Below, piece by piece: positions 1 through 6,479 of a stretch of DNA of 10,149 bases. Position 1 is the first letter of the stretch. Each line of letters begins with the position of its first letter. The DNA is from Clostridia bacterium. Lineage in GTDB: Bacteria; Bacillota; Clostridia; Oscillospirales; Acutalibacteraceae. The notes beneath the pieces were generated by a model. That model saw only the letters and a list, made by a program, of their open reading frames with translations. It did no database searches and was not told the origin of the DNA. The stretch is from the NCBI GenBank assembly GCA_017631745.1, contig JAGBSR010000051.1, forward strand, positions 1-10,149. Direction: 5' to 3'. Position numbers and translations under genes: made by a program.

Positions 1-1
1 C

Positions 2-472
2 AGTTCACTTCCCGAAAGCTACGAAGCTTTCACGGCTTTGCCTGAAGCAAAAATGGATAATCCTTTCAGCACTGCAGCTCTGACAGTACTTGCTTTCTGC
101 TTTTATCCCGAAAATAAAGATTTATCCTTGCAGATGCTCGACTTTTTAAGAGGTCCGAGACCCCTTAGTGTTATGGATAAGCAGTTCATTGCTGACAGAT
201 TCAGAGATAAAGATTATGTGCCACGCTCATATTTTGAGGGTGCAACACCTCAGAATAATTATCTGCCGTCAGAGCCTTATTCAATAGTTGTAAGTGAAAA
301 TCCATACTCATATCAGAATGAGGGTTATGCAACACTTTATCTTACATCGGGCGGTGCAGACAGTCCGAGAAGCGTTCAGCTCAGACTCGCTAAAGACGGA
401 AAGTGGTATCTGTGGGAGCAATATCTTCTTGCTGATATCCGCAAACCTGAAAGTGAAAATCCTTGGGCGTGA
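2..472 (+). CDS. DUF6935-like protein, 5'-truncated by window edge
   Basis: The reading frame is open to the left edge, so only the last 156 residues are visible; a TTG at 38 is internal and not a convincing start. Recognisable blocks are LPEAKMDNPFSTAAL, LRGPRPLSVMDKQFIADRF, YFEGATPQNNYLPSEPY, SGGADSPR and the end KWYLWEQYLLADIRKPESENPWA, given here only as landmarks. This conserved pattern (FEGATPxNxYxPSEPY, GADSPRxxxLR, WYLWE, IRKPxxxxPWA) matches, from memory, a family of unknown function called DUF6935 that is common in gut Clostridia; the family number is not verified. No signal peptide or membrane segment is seen in the visible part, so it is probably cytosolic. It stops at the TGA 470-472, only 13 bases before the next ATG, so the two genes are probably co-transcribed. 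Function is unknown. Confidence 0.75.
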   Translation, partial: SSLPESYEAFTALPEAKMDNPFSTAALTVLAFCFYPENKDLSLQMLDFLRGPRPLSVMDKQFIADRFRDKDYVPRSYFEGATPQNNYLPSEPYSIVVSENPYSYQNEGYATLYLTSGGADSPRSVQLRLAKDGKWYLWEQYLLADIRKPESENPWA

Positions 473-485
473 AAGGAAGAATAAT

Positions 486-1505
486 ATGAAAAAATTTATG
501 GTTATTGCTATGGTGCTTCTCAGTCTGCTGTTGCTCGCATCCTGCGGTGGTGGTGGCGAAGATCCCACTACAACAGTACCGTCAACAACAGAAACAACCA
601 CAGAACCTGTAACTGAATCAGAGAGTGCAAAAGCTCTCGCTGAATTTCAGAAACATATGAAAGATGAAGGTTATCTTTGCGGTGTTGCTTATCTCGGTTA
701 TTACAGTGAAGATATCGGCGTTATTATAGAAGACCTTAAATACAAAGGCATATATGACAAGCACAAATTCCTTGACGAAATCAAACGCAAGAATTTCTAC
801 TCCTTAGAGGGCAGTGAGTTTTATGCCGTTGTACCTGCCGAGGGAGTAAATATAACCGTGAATGAATACGGCTTCAACGAAGAAGGTATTGGTTACGCAA
901 TAAAAGAAATTGTGAAAATCACAGACGGCACACCTGTATTTATCAGAGGTAATATCAGCGACATAATGCCGAATATTCAGCTGATTATTACCGATGAAAA
1001 CGGTGCTGAAAAAGAATACTTACCCTCGATGAGTCTTGAAAACGGACTTCTCAGTAAAGGTCAGCAGATTTATGATTTCTCACCTTATGATTTGATTGGC
1101 GGTCACTTTGAAGACAATGGTGAAAACAACGAAGGTCAGCTTGGCTTCATCGGCTCTTGGTGGGGCGAATATACCCTGAATGATGAGCTTCTTTCACTCA
1201 CAATGGAGCTTACTTCTGACGGTATGGCTACTTACGGTTACGGCTATGGTAACAGCGAGATACTTGAGTATTTTGAAGGTTCATGGTACTATGAAAGCGA
1301 AGACAGCATAAATCTTATTATGTACGGCGGACCTCAGAGTAGTGATGGCAGCGAAGCTGACAGCACTGAGCAGTATGAAACTGATATAATGCTTAGCTGG
1401 AGCTATGATGAAAATAACAGCACGCTGACATTGACACACTTAAGCGGTGGTGTGCTTCTGAGTGGCACTGAGGGTGAAAGTTTCACCTTTGAAAAGATGG
1501 AGTAA
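486..1505 (+). CDS. putative secreted lipoprotein of unknown function
   Basis: A 339-residue protein. I chose ATG 486 because AAAGGAAG (472-479) lies just upstream and the protein then begins with a textbook lipoprotein signal: MKK, a hydrophobic stretch (residues 4-17) and a lipobox LASC with Cys20 as the lipidation site. Residues 21-50 are a Gly then Thr/Ser/Glu-rich linker, typical of a surface tether. The body has two apparent parts: roughly 55-210, a mixed region with 'PVFIRGNISDIMPNIQLIITDENGA'-type beta strands, and 222-339, a Trp/Tyr-rich region with GSW motifs near Trp225 and Trp267 that resembles lipocalin-like 'GxW ... DG' beta-barrel domains. That resemblance is an inference from pattern only. 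It is acidic and very rich in Glu, Asp, Ser and Tyr. An in-frame upstream ATG at 294 is inside the previous gene and is rejected. A strong terminator follows. Confidence 0.85.
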   Translation: MKKFMVIAMVLLSLLLLASCGGGGEDPTTTVPSTTETTTEPVTESESAKALAEFQKHMKDEGYLCGVAYLGYYSEDIGVIIEDLKYKGIYDKHKFLDEIKRKNFYSLEGSEFYAVVPAEGVNITVNEYGFNEEGIGYAIKEIVKITDGTPVFIRGNISDIMPNIQLIITDENGAEKEYLPSMSLENGLLSKGQQIYDFSPYDLIGGHFEDNGENNEGQLGFIGSWWGEYTLNDELLSLTMELTSDGMATYGYGYGNSEILEYFEGSWYYESEDSINLIMYGGPQSSDGSEADSTEQYETDIMLSWSYDENNSTLTLTHLSGGVLLSGTEGESFTFEKME

Positions 1506-1523
1506 ACGAATATGTAATTAACC

Positions 1524-1564
1524 AAAGAATGAGTTCTGCTTAATTGCAGACTCATTCTTTTTTT
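1524..1564 (+). terminator. intrinsic terminator of the lipoprotein transcription unit
   Basis: The left arm AAAGAATGAGTTCTGC (1524-1539) pairs with GCAGACTCATTCTTT (1546-1560), giving 15 pairs with one bulged T and a 6-base loop TTAATT. The right arm runs into seven T residues (1558-1564). It begins 19 bases after the lipoprotein stop codon. Confidence 0.93.
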
Positions 1565-2021
1565 GATAAGATTTACACATAACAAAGAAGAGGATTTATC
1601 TGGTTCCTTCGTGCAAGAGAGGTTGTGCACTATCAGCGATTTGGCGAGGGGTTGAGAATTGCAACAGATAAGATGGATTGTAAGAACTTCTATGCCTTTA
1701 ACCCTGCTTTTGATAAAAGCTGCAGATAAAAGAGAACTCTGTCCTTGTAGCGAGGGCAGATTTTGTTGTCGGGGATATGAATCATCGGTAACTTTTATTA
1801 AGATTTTTTTGTTAAGAAGTATGCTCTTAGATAAACGATACAAAAGATAAAAAAAGAATGATATTAGTAACAAAAGTTGTATTTTTGTATTGTTTTCAGC
1901 ACAAACGCAATAAAAGTGTTGTTAAACTTCGGATTTCTCTTAATTGTATCATTGAAAACATACACGGAGTTTTTGTTGCTACACGGTGTTGCGAATTAAC
2001 AATTTATTCATACTGTGGGCA
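1565..2021. other. long intergenic stretch without a supported gene
   Basis: About 460 bases separate the lipoprotein terminator from the promoter of the next operon. Short open frames occur on both strands (for example 1659-1850 and 1858-2064 on plus) but have no Shine-Dalgarno site and no recognisable motif. Three small inverted repeats are visible. GTGCA/TGCAC is at 1611-1615 and 1626-1630. GCTTTT-GAT-AAAAGC is at 1706-1720. TCTGTCCT/AGGGCAGA is at 1738-1760, with a 7-base loop and TTTT after it, so it looks like a weak plus-strand terminator. Together they leave open a roughly 150-200 base RNA or a decayed mobile segment, but I recognise no known RNA family. Confidence 0.4.
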
Positions 2022-2048
2022 TTGTATGTACAACCTTGAAAATATAAT
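2022..2048 (+). promoter_or_regulatory. probable promoter of the A-C-T operon
   Basis: A perfect -10 hexamer TATAAT lies at 2043-2048. The best -35 is TTGTAT at 2022-2027, but the spacer is 15 bases, shorter than ideal. A second possible -35, TTGAAA (2036-2041), has no good -10 partner at 17 bases. The predicted start point near 2055 leaves a leader of about 35 bases before the TTG start at 2092. Confidence 0.5.
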
Positions 2049-2091
2049 AGATATGTTAATGTAAATTAAACATATAAAGGAATGAAGTGTT

Positions 2092-3627
2092 TTGAGTAAT
2101 AAGCTTGTAACCGTCAGACGGCTTGCCGAATATGCAGTAAGCAATTATGCTGAAAAGGATTTTTGCCGTTATATCATTGACGGTGAAGTCAGAGTAAAAA
2201 AATATAAAGAGTTCTTTGAGGATTCTCTTGCCGTCTGCAGATACATTCGCTCTATAAACAAGGAGCATATTCACATCGCTTTTATCGGAAAGACTAACTA
2301 TGAATACATTGCCTGCCTTACAGGTATGATTTTCAGCGGTAACACTGTTGTACCCTTTTCACCTGATATAACTGTTGATGAAGCAACTTTGCTTTTTGAC
2401 GATGCGGATATAGATATACTTTTCTGTGAGGAGGAATTTCTCCCAAGAGCCGAAAAAATCAAGGAAAGCTACAGCGGTCTCGAAAAGGTTGTTTCCCTTG
2501 GCGACAGAGCTTGGTTTGAATATATCTTTAGTACATACAATTCCTCCTCGGAATATGCATCTCTTTCAGAAGTTGACGAAGACCCCTATAGTTGCTCGCT
2601 TATTATCTACACATCGGGTACAACAGGTAAGAGAAAAGGCGTTATGCTCACTAATCGCAACCTTGCGGCAAACTCAAGCTACGATGCTTACAGCATGGAC
2701 GAGGGTGATGTGAGTTTCTCCGTGCTTCCTATGCATCACGTTTTCTGCTATGCCTGCGACGTGCTTAAAACTCTTTACGACGGAGGCTGTCTTTGCCTTA
2801 ACGGTAATTTAAGCGAGCTTTATAAAAACATCCTTATCTTTGAGCCTACCATTATGCGAATAGTACCTGCCATGTGCAAGTCGATACTTACTAAAATCAA
2901 AATCACCGAAAGAAGAAATCCTGAGCTTTCAAAGCGTGAAGCCGCTGAAAAAATAGTCGGCAAAAACTTCAGAAGAATGATTGCAGGCAGTGCTTTTCTG
3001 AGTCAGGCGGTTATCGATGAGCTTGCTCTTTACGGCATAACTGCAAGACAGGGTTACGGTATGAGTGAGTGCAGTCCGCGAATAACAACCTCGGACTTTT
3101 CAGAAAATAACAAGTACTCAAACGGCGTAATCATCGGCGTTGATGAGGTGAGATGTGTTGACGGCGAAATTCAGGTTAAGGGTCCCAGCGTAATGAAGGG
3201 GTACTATAAAATGCCTGATGAAACAGCGAATGCTTTTACTGGTGACGGCTTTTTACATACAGGTGACCTCGGTTATATAAAAGATAATCACATTTATCTT
3301 GTGGGCAGAAGAAAGAATCTCATTATTCTTTCAAACGGCGAAAATATTTCTCCCGAAGAGATAGAGAATAAGTTTGTCGATTTCACAGAGGTAAAAGAGG
3401 TTATTGTTTATGGGGAAAATGATAAATTGATAGCTGAGATTTACCACGATGAAACATTCTTGGGTGAAAAAGATGTTGATGAGATAAGAAATATTCTTGC
3501 TGAAATTGTTGATAAGGTTAATATGCAGCTTAATTCAGACAGAGCAATTTATGATTTCAGACTAAGGGAAAAGCCTTTTGAAAGAACATCTACAGGCAAA
3601 ATAAAACGAACAGAATTTTATTATTAA
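2092..3627 (+). CDS. stand-alone adenylate-forming acyl ligase (ANL superfamily)
   Basis: A full-length 511-residue AMP-binding enzyme. Core motifs in order are the phosphate-binding loop YTSGTTGKRKG (173-183), PMHH (213-216), YGMSE (322-326), TGD with Asp392, GRRKN (405-409) with the SNGENISPEEIE stretch after it, and a C-terminal TGK with catalytic Lys503. Such enzymes activate a carboxylic acid as an acyl-AMP and load it on CoA or a phosphopantetheine arm. The A4 region reads LPMHH, as in fatty-acid/acyl ligases, and lacks the FDxS Asp that binds the amine of amino acids, so a fatty or other carboxylic acid is the more likely substrate. The start is TTG 2092, because the frame has a TGA at 2083 and no ATG until about residue 79. 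AAGGA (2077-2081) is the ribosome site. The neighbours suggest the acyl group goes to the ACP at 5088. Substrate is unknown. Confidence 0.9.
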   Translation: MSNKLVTVRRLAEYAVSNYAEKDFCRYIIDGEVRVKKYKEFFEDSLAVCRYIRSINKEHIHIAFIGKTNYEYIACLTGMIFSGNTVVPFSPDITVDEATLLFDDADIDILFCEEEFLPRAEKIKESYSGLEKVVSLGDRAWFEYIFSTYNSSSEYASLSEVDEDPYSCSLIIYTSGTTGKRKGVMLTNRNLAANSSYDAYSMDEGDVSFSVLPMHHVFCYACDVLKTLYDGGCLCLNGNLSELYKNILIFEPTIMRIVPAMCKSILTKIKITERRNPELSKREAAEKIVGKNFRRMIAGSAFLSQAVIDELALYGITARQGYGMSECSPRITTSDFSENNKYSNGVIIGVDEVRCVDGEIQVKGPSVMKGYYKMPDETANAFTGDGFLHTGDLGYIKDNHIYLVGRRKNLIILSNGENISPEEIENKFVDFTEVKEVIVYGENDKLIAEIYHDETFLGEKDVDEIRNILAEIVDKVNMQLNSDRAIYDFRLREKPFERTSTGKIKRTEFYY

Positions 3628-3639
3628 GGGGTGAGACAG

Positions 3640-5184
3640 ATGACGGAAATAAAACTTAAAAGCGGCGAAACGGTCAAGGCGTATCCGCTTACGGGCTCAC
3701 AGAATATGATGTATCTTATGTCACTCAAGTACGGCTCAGGATATCCCGTAAATAATATCGGTTGCGGTTATTATTGGAAGGGTGACTATGATAAGGGTGA
3801 GATGAAGGCTGCAATATATGAGGCAATCAGACGCTGTGACACAATGAGGCTTCGCTTTGTTATGGGTAAAAAGCTTCAGCTTCATCAGTATGTTACCGAA
3901 AAGAGTCAGCTGATAATAGATGAGTGGGATTACAGTGATATGACCGTCGAAGAAGCTCAGGACAAGCTTACGGCTTATTCCCGAAGCAATATACCTATGT
4001 TCAATTGCGAGATTCATAAAATAGTTCTCATCAGATTCAAAGACGGATACCACGGCATCTTTATGAGAATACACCATCTTGCTATGGATGCATATTCTCT
4101 TAAGGTGTTTATCAATGACATAATAGAAATTTATAAGCACAGAACACAGGGTATCGCTTATCCAAAGCCGATGAGAGAGTATATTCCCGTACTTGAAAAA
4201 GAGCTTGCATATGAAGACTCTGAGCAGAAGGAAGCTGATAAGCAGTACTGGTTTGATTCCCTTGCAAAAGCAACAGAGCCTATATTTACTGACTTTATGC
4301 TTGAAAGCAGACTTAAGGCTCAACAGCTGAAAAAGCCAAAGCAGCGTTTTGCCGATATCCATTCGGGACTTCCCGACGCCGATACAATAAGATTCAGTAT
4401 GAGTGCAGAGAATAGTGAAAAATTGCTTAAGCTTTGTGCCGAGAGAAATCTTTCTGTGTTCTCTCTTGTTTCGATGGGCGTTCGTACGGCACTTTCCTGC
4501 TTCAACGATAATCAGGAGGATGTATCATTCAAAATGATTATCAACCGCACGGGTACAATTGCCGAAAAGAAGTCAGGCGGACTTCGTATTAATTTTCTGC
4601 CTATGAGAAGCATCATCAGGCCTGAAATGACCTTTACCGAGGGTGTGAATATAATTTCGCAGGTACAGAATGAAATGTATCTTCATTCAACTCTCTCATT
4701 CCTCGGAATGCTCAAGGAAAGGCACAAATCAATGTCAAAGGATGCTAAGTTTGATTCTACCTATGACAGCTTCGGACTTTCCTATCAGCCTATGATGAAA
4801 ATGGCTGCCATAGATGAAGAAATGGCAGATACCGCAAAGAGTATCTGGTACAACAACGGTGCAATAATGATACCCTTATATGTTACTGTATGTCACAGAG
4901 CAGTTGACGCAGGCTTTGATTTTATTTTCGAGTACCGTCGTGAGCAGGAAGCCGAATACGACCTTACTGTTCTTTACGGCAAAATAGAAAAGGCGCTTCT
5001 GGCAGGTGCCGAAAACCCTGATAATACTGTCGGTGAAATATTAAAGAAGATAGAAGTTACACAAGAAGAAAGGAATGGAAAACCAAAATGCAAATCTTCG
5101 AAAGACTTATTGAAATCATTGAAAACTACGTGGAAGCTGACGAAATCAAGGCTGAAGACAGTTTTAAGCTTGATCTCGGCATGA
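3640..5184 (+). CDS. condensation-domain (HHxxxD) acyltransferase, stand-alone
   Basis: A 514-residue protein with one NRPS-type condensation domain. Visible motifs are the N-terminal LTGSQNMMYLM (C1-like), the active-site HHLAMDAYS with HHxxxD at residues 145-150 (His146 the expected general base), and GGLRINFLPMR, which matches the C5 block that usually reads G-x-x-x-N-x-x-P-x-R. The usual Gly after the Asp is Ala here. These domains transfer an acyl group from a carrier protein to an amine or hydroxyl. I chose ATG 3640 over GTG 3631 because AAGGGGTGA (3626-3634) is well placed for the ATG and overlaps the GTG. It starts 12 bases after the ligase stop and overlaps the ACP by 97 bases. The last 31 residues, read in the overlap, are strongly basic (seven Lys, one Arg, one acidic residue) and look unlike the rest of the fold. 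The condensation role is confident; the acceptor is not known. Confidence 0.87.
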   Translation: MTEIKLKSGETVKAYPLTGSQNMMYLMSLKYGSGYPVNNIGCGYYWKGDYDKGEMKAAIYEAIRRCDTMRLRFVMGKKLQLHQYVTEKSQLIIDEWDYSDMTVEEAQDKLTAYSRSNIPMFNCEIHKIVLIRFKDGYHGIFMRIHHLAMDAYSLKVFINDIIEIYKHRTQGIAYPKPMREYIPVLEKELAYEDSEQKEADKQYWFDSLAKATEPIFTDFMLESRLKAQQLKKPKQRFADIHSGLPDADTIRFSMSAENSEKLLKLCAERNLSVFSLVSMGVRTALSCFNDNQEDVSFKMIINRTGTIAEKKSGGLRINFLPMRSIIRPEMTFTEGVNIISQVQNEMYLHSTLSFLGMLKERHKSMSKDAKFDSTYDSFGLSYQPMMKMAAIDEEMADTAKSIWYNNGAIMIPLYVTVCHRAVDAGFDFIFEYRREQEAEYDLTVLYGKIEKALLAGAENPDNTVGEILKKIEVTQEERNGKPKCKSSKDLLKSLKTTWKLTKSRLKTVLSLISA

Positions 5185-5312
5185 GTTCATTTGACACCAT
5201 GTGCATGGTGGCAGAGATAGAGTCAACAATGGGGGTTAAGCTTACTGCCGCTGATTTTATAAAGAACAAAACTGTCGGCGAAATGGCAGAGCATATAGAG
5301 ACACTTGTATAA
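5088..5312 (+). CDS. acyl/peptidyl carrier protein
   Basis: A 74-residue four-helix carrier protein of the usual acyl carrier length. The motif DLGMSS places the phosphopantetheine attachment at Ser34; the following FDTMCMVAEIE and the C-terminal VGEMAEHIETL are typical of helices II and IV. It must be converted to the holo form by a phosphopantetheinyl transferase, which is not encoded in the window. It most likely receives the acyl group from the ligase at 2092 and presents it to the condensation protein, with which it overlaps in another frame. The Shine-Dalgarno is poor: AAAGGA (5069-5074) is 13 bases from the ATG, and a GGAAAA at 5077-5082 is closer but weak. Translation may therefore rely on coupling to the upstream gene. 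Confidence 0.9.
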   Translation: MQIFERLIEIIENYVEADEIKAEDSFKLDLGMSSFDTMCMVAEIESTMGVKLTAADFIKNKTVGEMAEHIETLV

Positions 5313-5375
5313 GCTTGTTTTATTGATTAGTAATATTGAAAGACAATCATCATTAAAAAAATTATCTCAACGGTT

Positions 5376-5510
5376 ATGTTATTTGTTTTGCTTTTTGCTG
5401 TTGCAGATATTGTTGCTTCTGCGGTTGACGACGAAGAAAGATTCTCATTATTTATGTGCGGGGTAACGGTGACAAAATTGCAGTTTAGAACCCGACCCGA
5501 CGAGAAATAA
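5376..5510 (+). CDS. possible small membrane-segment ORF, doubtful
   Basis: A 44-codon frame reading MLFVLLFAVADIVASAV then an acidic/polar tail ending RTRPDEK. In frame upstream the codons read KKIISTV, preceded by ATT at 5352 where one would expect ATG for a signal-like N-terminus; no good ribosome site precedes either position. The stop is four bases before the shared terminator, so it could be the last gene of the A-C-T transcript or the remnant of one. It has one hydrophobic stretch and no recognised family. Confidence 0.3.
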   Translation: MLFVLLFAVADIVASAVDDEERFSLFMCGVTVTKLQFRTRPDEK

Positions 5511-5514
5511 AAAT

Positions 5515-5547
5515 AAGCTACATAGCCAAGAGGCCGTGTAGCTTTTT
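5515..5547. terminator. bidirectional intrinsic terminator between convergent genes
   Basis: AAGCTACA (5515-5522) pairs perfectly with TGTAGCTT (5537-5544). Inside, after a TA/CG mismatch, GCC (5525-5527) pairs with GGC (5532-5534) around an AAGA loop. On plus it is followed by TTTTT then GTTTT; on minus the flank reads ATTTTTATTT. It ends the A-C-T operon from the left and the AraC gene from the right, lying just past the AraC stop codon. Confidence 0.9.
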
Positions 5548-5550
5548 GTT

Positions 5551-6372
5551 TTAAACTTTGATTACATATTCCTTGGGGGTTATGCCGTACTCTGCCGTGA
5601 AGGCGCGGTAGAAGCCTGCATAATCGTTGAAGCCGCAATGCAGTGCCGCTGTTGTGGGTTTGATGCCACTTGAAAGCATCTGCTTTGCGTTGATGAGTCT
5701 TTTTAAGGTGATATATCTGTTTACAGAGGTCCCGACAACGCTGTGGAAGGCGTGGGAGAGGTAATATTTGCTGATGAAAAACTCATCGGCTATAGTTGAA
5801 AGAGAAATCTTTTCGCAGTAATGCTGATTGATGTATGCAAGCACCTCTGATACAAGCGGAGCGGTGGTTTTTTCCGTGTCGGCTTTTTTATCTGTGCTGA
5901 GAGTCAGACGGTTGAGCTCGACTAAAAATCGGGTGAGGATAGCCTCTGCGGCAAGGTCGCTGCCGTAATCACCGCTTCGGGTTTCTTCTATGAGCTCGCT
6001 GAGCTTTGATGAGATATAGCTCTGCTGAGCCTTGGTGAGCCTTAAGAGATTGGTGTGCTGAGGGTTAGTGTTATCGAAGCACTGGCTTAAACTGGTATTA
6101 TTTGTGCAAAGTCGGGAAAGATAAGTTTTGTTTATCCATAAAACTATTCTTTCATAGGGGTTCTGGTCAGGGGCAATTCTCGGCTGATGAAGCTCAAGAG
6201 GGTTAATCAGAAGCAAATCGCCCTTATTGAGATGATAGCTTTTGCCCTCAACGCTGTATTCCACATTTCCGCTGATAAAAAAGTAAACCTCATAGAAGTC
6301 GTGCTGATGCACAGCGACACCCTCAAACTTGGCGTCACGGTAATGGAAGACCTCAAAATTTGCCCTTGTCAT
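5551..6372 (-). CDS. AraC-family transcriptional regulator, divergent to uxu operon
   Basis: A 273-residue regulator as read from ATG 6372. The N-terminal cupin (about 15-75) has the sugar-sensing pattern HQHDFYEVYFF (His22, His24, Glu28) and GDLLLINPLELHQP (His62). The C-terminal AraC domain (about 172-273) has two helix-turn-helix units near 190-211 and 241-262, ending GFNDYAGFYRAFTAEYGITPKEY. It probably binds repeats in the shared intergenic region and switches on the hexuronate operon when it senses a uronate or intermediate; that is inference from position. The start is odd: the strong ribosome site AGAGGTGA serves ATG 6398, which is in another frame and reads MQVLTRDRV before a TGA that overlaps ATG 6372 as ATGA. 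The in-frame codons before Met 6372 read FDPRQS, which looks like genuine family N-terminus, so one base may be missing in the T-run near 6387-6390. Confidence 0.87.
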   Translation of the reverse strand: MTRANFEVFHYRDAKFEGVAVHQHDFYEVYFFISGNVEYSVEGKSYHLNKGDLLLINPLELHQPRIAPDQNPYERIVLWINKTYLSRLCTNNTSLSQCFDNTNPQHTNLLRLTKAQQSYISSKLSELIEETRSGDYGSDLAAEAILTRFLVELNRLTLSTDKKADTEKTTAPLVSEVLAYINQHYCEKISLSTIADEFFISKYYLSHAFHSVVGTSVNRYITLKRLINAKQMLSSGIKPTTAALHCGFNDYAGFYRAFTAEYGITPKEYVIKV

Positions 6373-6398
6373 ACTCTGTCTCGGGTCAAAACCTGCAT
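6369..6398 (-). other. nine-codon leader frame or frameshifted start of the AraC gene
   Basis: Read on minus, ATG 6398 follows AGAGGTGATTTT at ideal distance and encodes MQVLTRDRV, stopping at a TGA that overlaps the AraC ATG. If the TTTT run (6387-6390) had one more T, the frame would read MQVFDPRQSM and continue into the AraC protein. It is therefore either a coupled leader peptide or the damaged (or misread) true N-terminus. Confidence 0.5.
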
Positions 6399-6402
6399 AA
6401 AA

Positions 6403-6410
6403 TCACCTCT
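6403..6410 (-). promoter_or_regulatory. ribosome binding site that points to ATG 6398
   Basis: On minus this reads AGAGGTGA, four bases before ATG 6398 and about 30 bases before ATG 6372. It is the only good ribosome site upstream of the AraC gene. This is why translation is judged to begin at 6398 and not directly at 6372. Confidence 0.75.
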
Positions 6411-6415
6411 TATTT

Positions 6416-6444
6416 ATCATACAGCAACAATCACAATCAGTCAA
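6416..6444 (-). promoter_or_regulatory. sigma-A promoter of the AraC gene
   Basis: On minus, TTGACT (6444-6439) and TATGAT (6421-6416) are separated by exactly 17 bases, five of six matches in each hexamer. The start point would be near 6410, leaving a very short leader. The spacer contains GATTGTGATTGT, which shares the ATTGTG half-site with the uxaC side and suggests autoregulation. Confidence 0.8.
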
Positions 6445-6479
6445 GCAATTTTTGCAATTTTCATTGTGAAAACATTGTG
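6431..6479. promoter_or_regulatory. candidate AraC operator half-sites
   Basis: CATTGTG occurs twice as a direct repeat (6462-6468 and 6473-6479), 11 bases apart, about one helical turn. The inverted copy TCACAAT lies at 6431-6437, inside the AraC promoter. AraC-type proteins usually bind direct repeats near the -35, which is how these copies sit relative to the uxaC promoter. No experimental support is available; this is a pattern-based call. Confidence 0.45.
6445..6461. repeat. short tandem GCAATTTT repeat in the control region
   Basis: GCAATTTTT (6445-6453) is followed directly by GCAATTTT (6454-6461), a 9-base tandem duplication between the two divergent promoters. It could be an additional regulator site or a chance AT-rich repeat. 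Confidence 0.5.

Noticed and set aside
1403..1873. Minus-strand open frame of 156 codons across the lipoprotein end and the intergenic region
   Set aside because: It crosses the strong terminator and overlaps the end of a well-supported gene; no ribosome site, no motif, and an unnatural Ser/Leu/Lys-rich composition.
1858..2064. Plus-strand 68-codon frame before the ligase
   Set aside because: No Shine-Dalgarno site, Cys-rich low-quality sequence, and it runs through the likely promoter of the ligase operon.
3631..3639. GTG 3631 as an alternative start of the condensation gene
   Set aside because: The GTG lies inside the Shine-Dalgarno AAGGGGTGA, which is correctly spaced for ATG 3640.
3736..4362. 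Minus-strand open frame of 208 codons opposite the condensation gene
   Set aside because: It is antisense to a domain with clear catalytic motifs; the composition is that of a complementary-strand shadow and no family is recognised.
5075..5113. ATG 5075 as a start for the carrier protein
   Set aside because: It abuts the AAAGGA with no spacing and its frame stops after 12 codons; the carrier sequence is only in the frame of ATG 5088.
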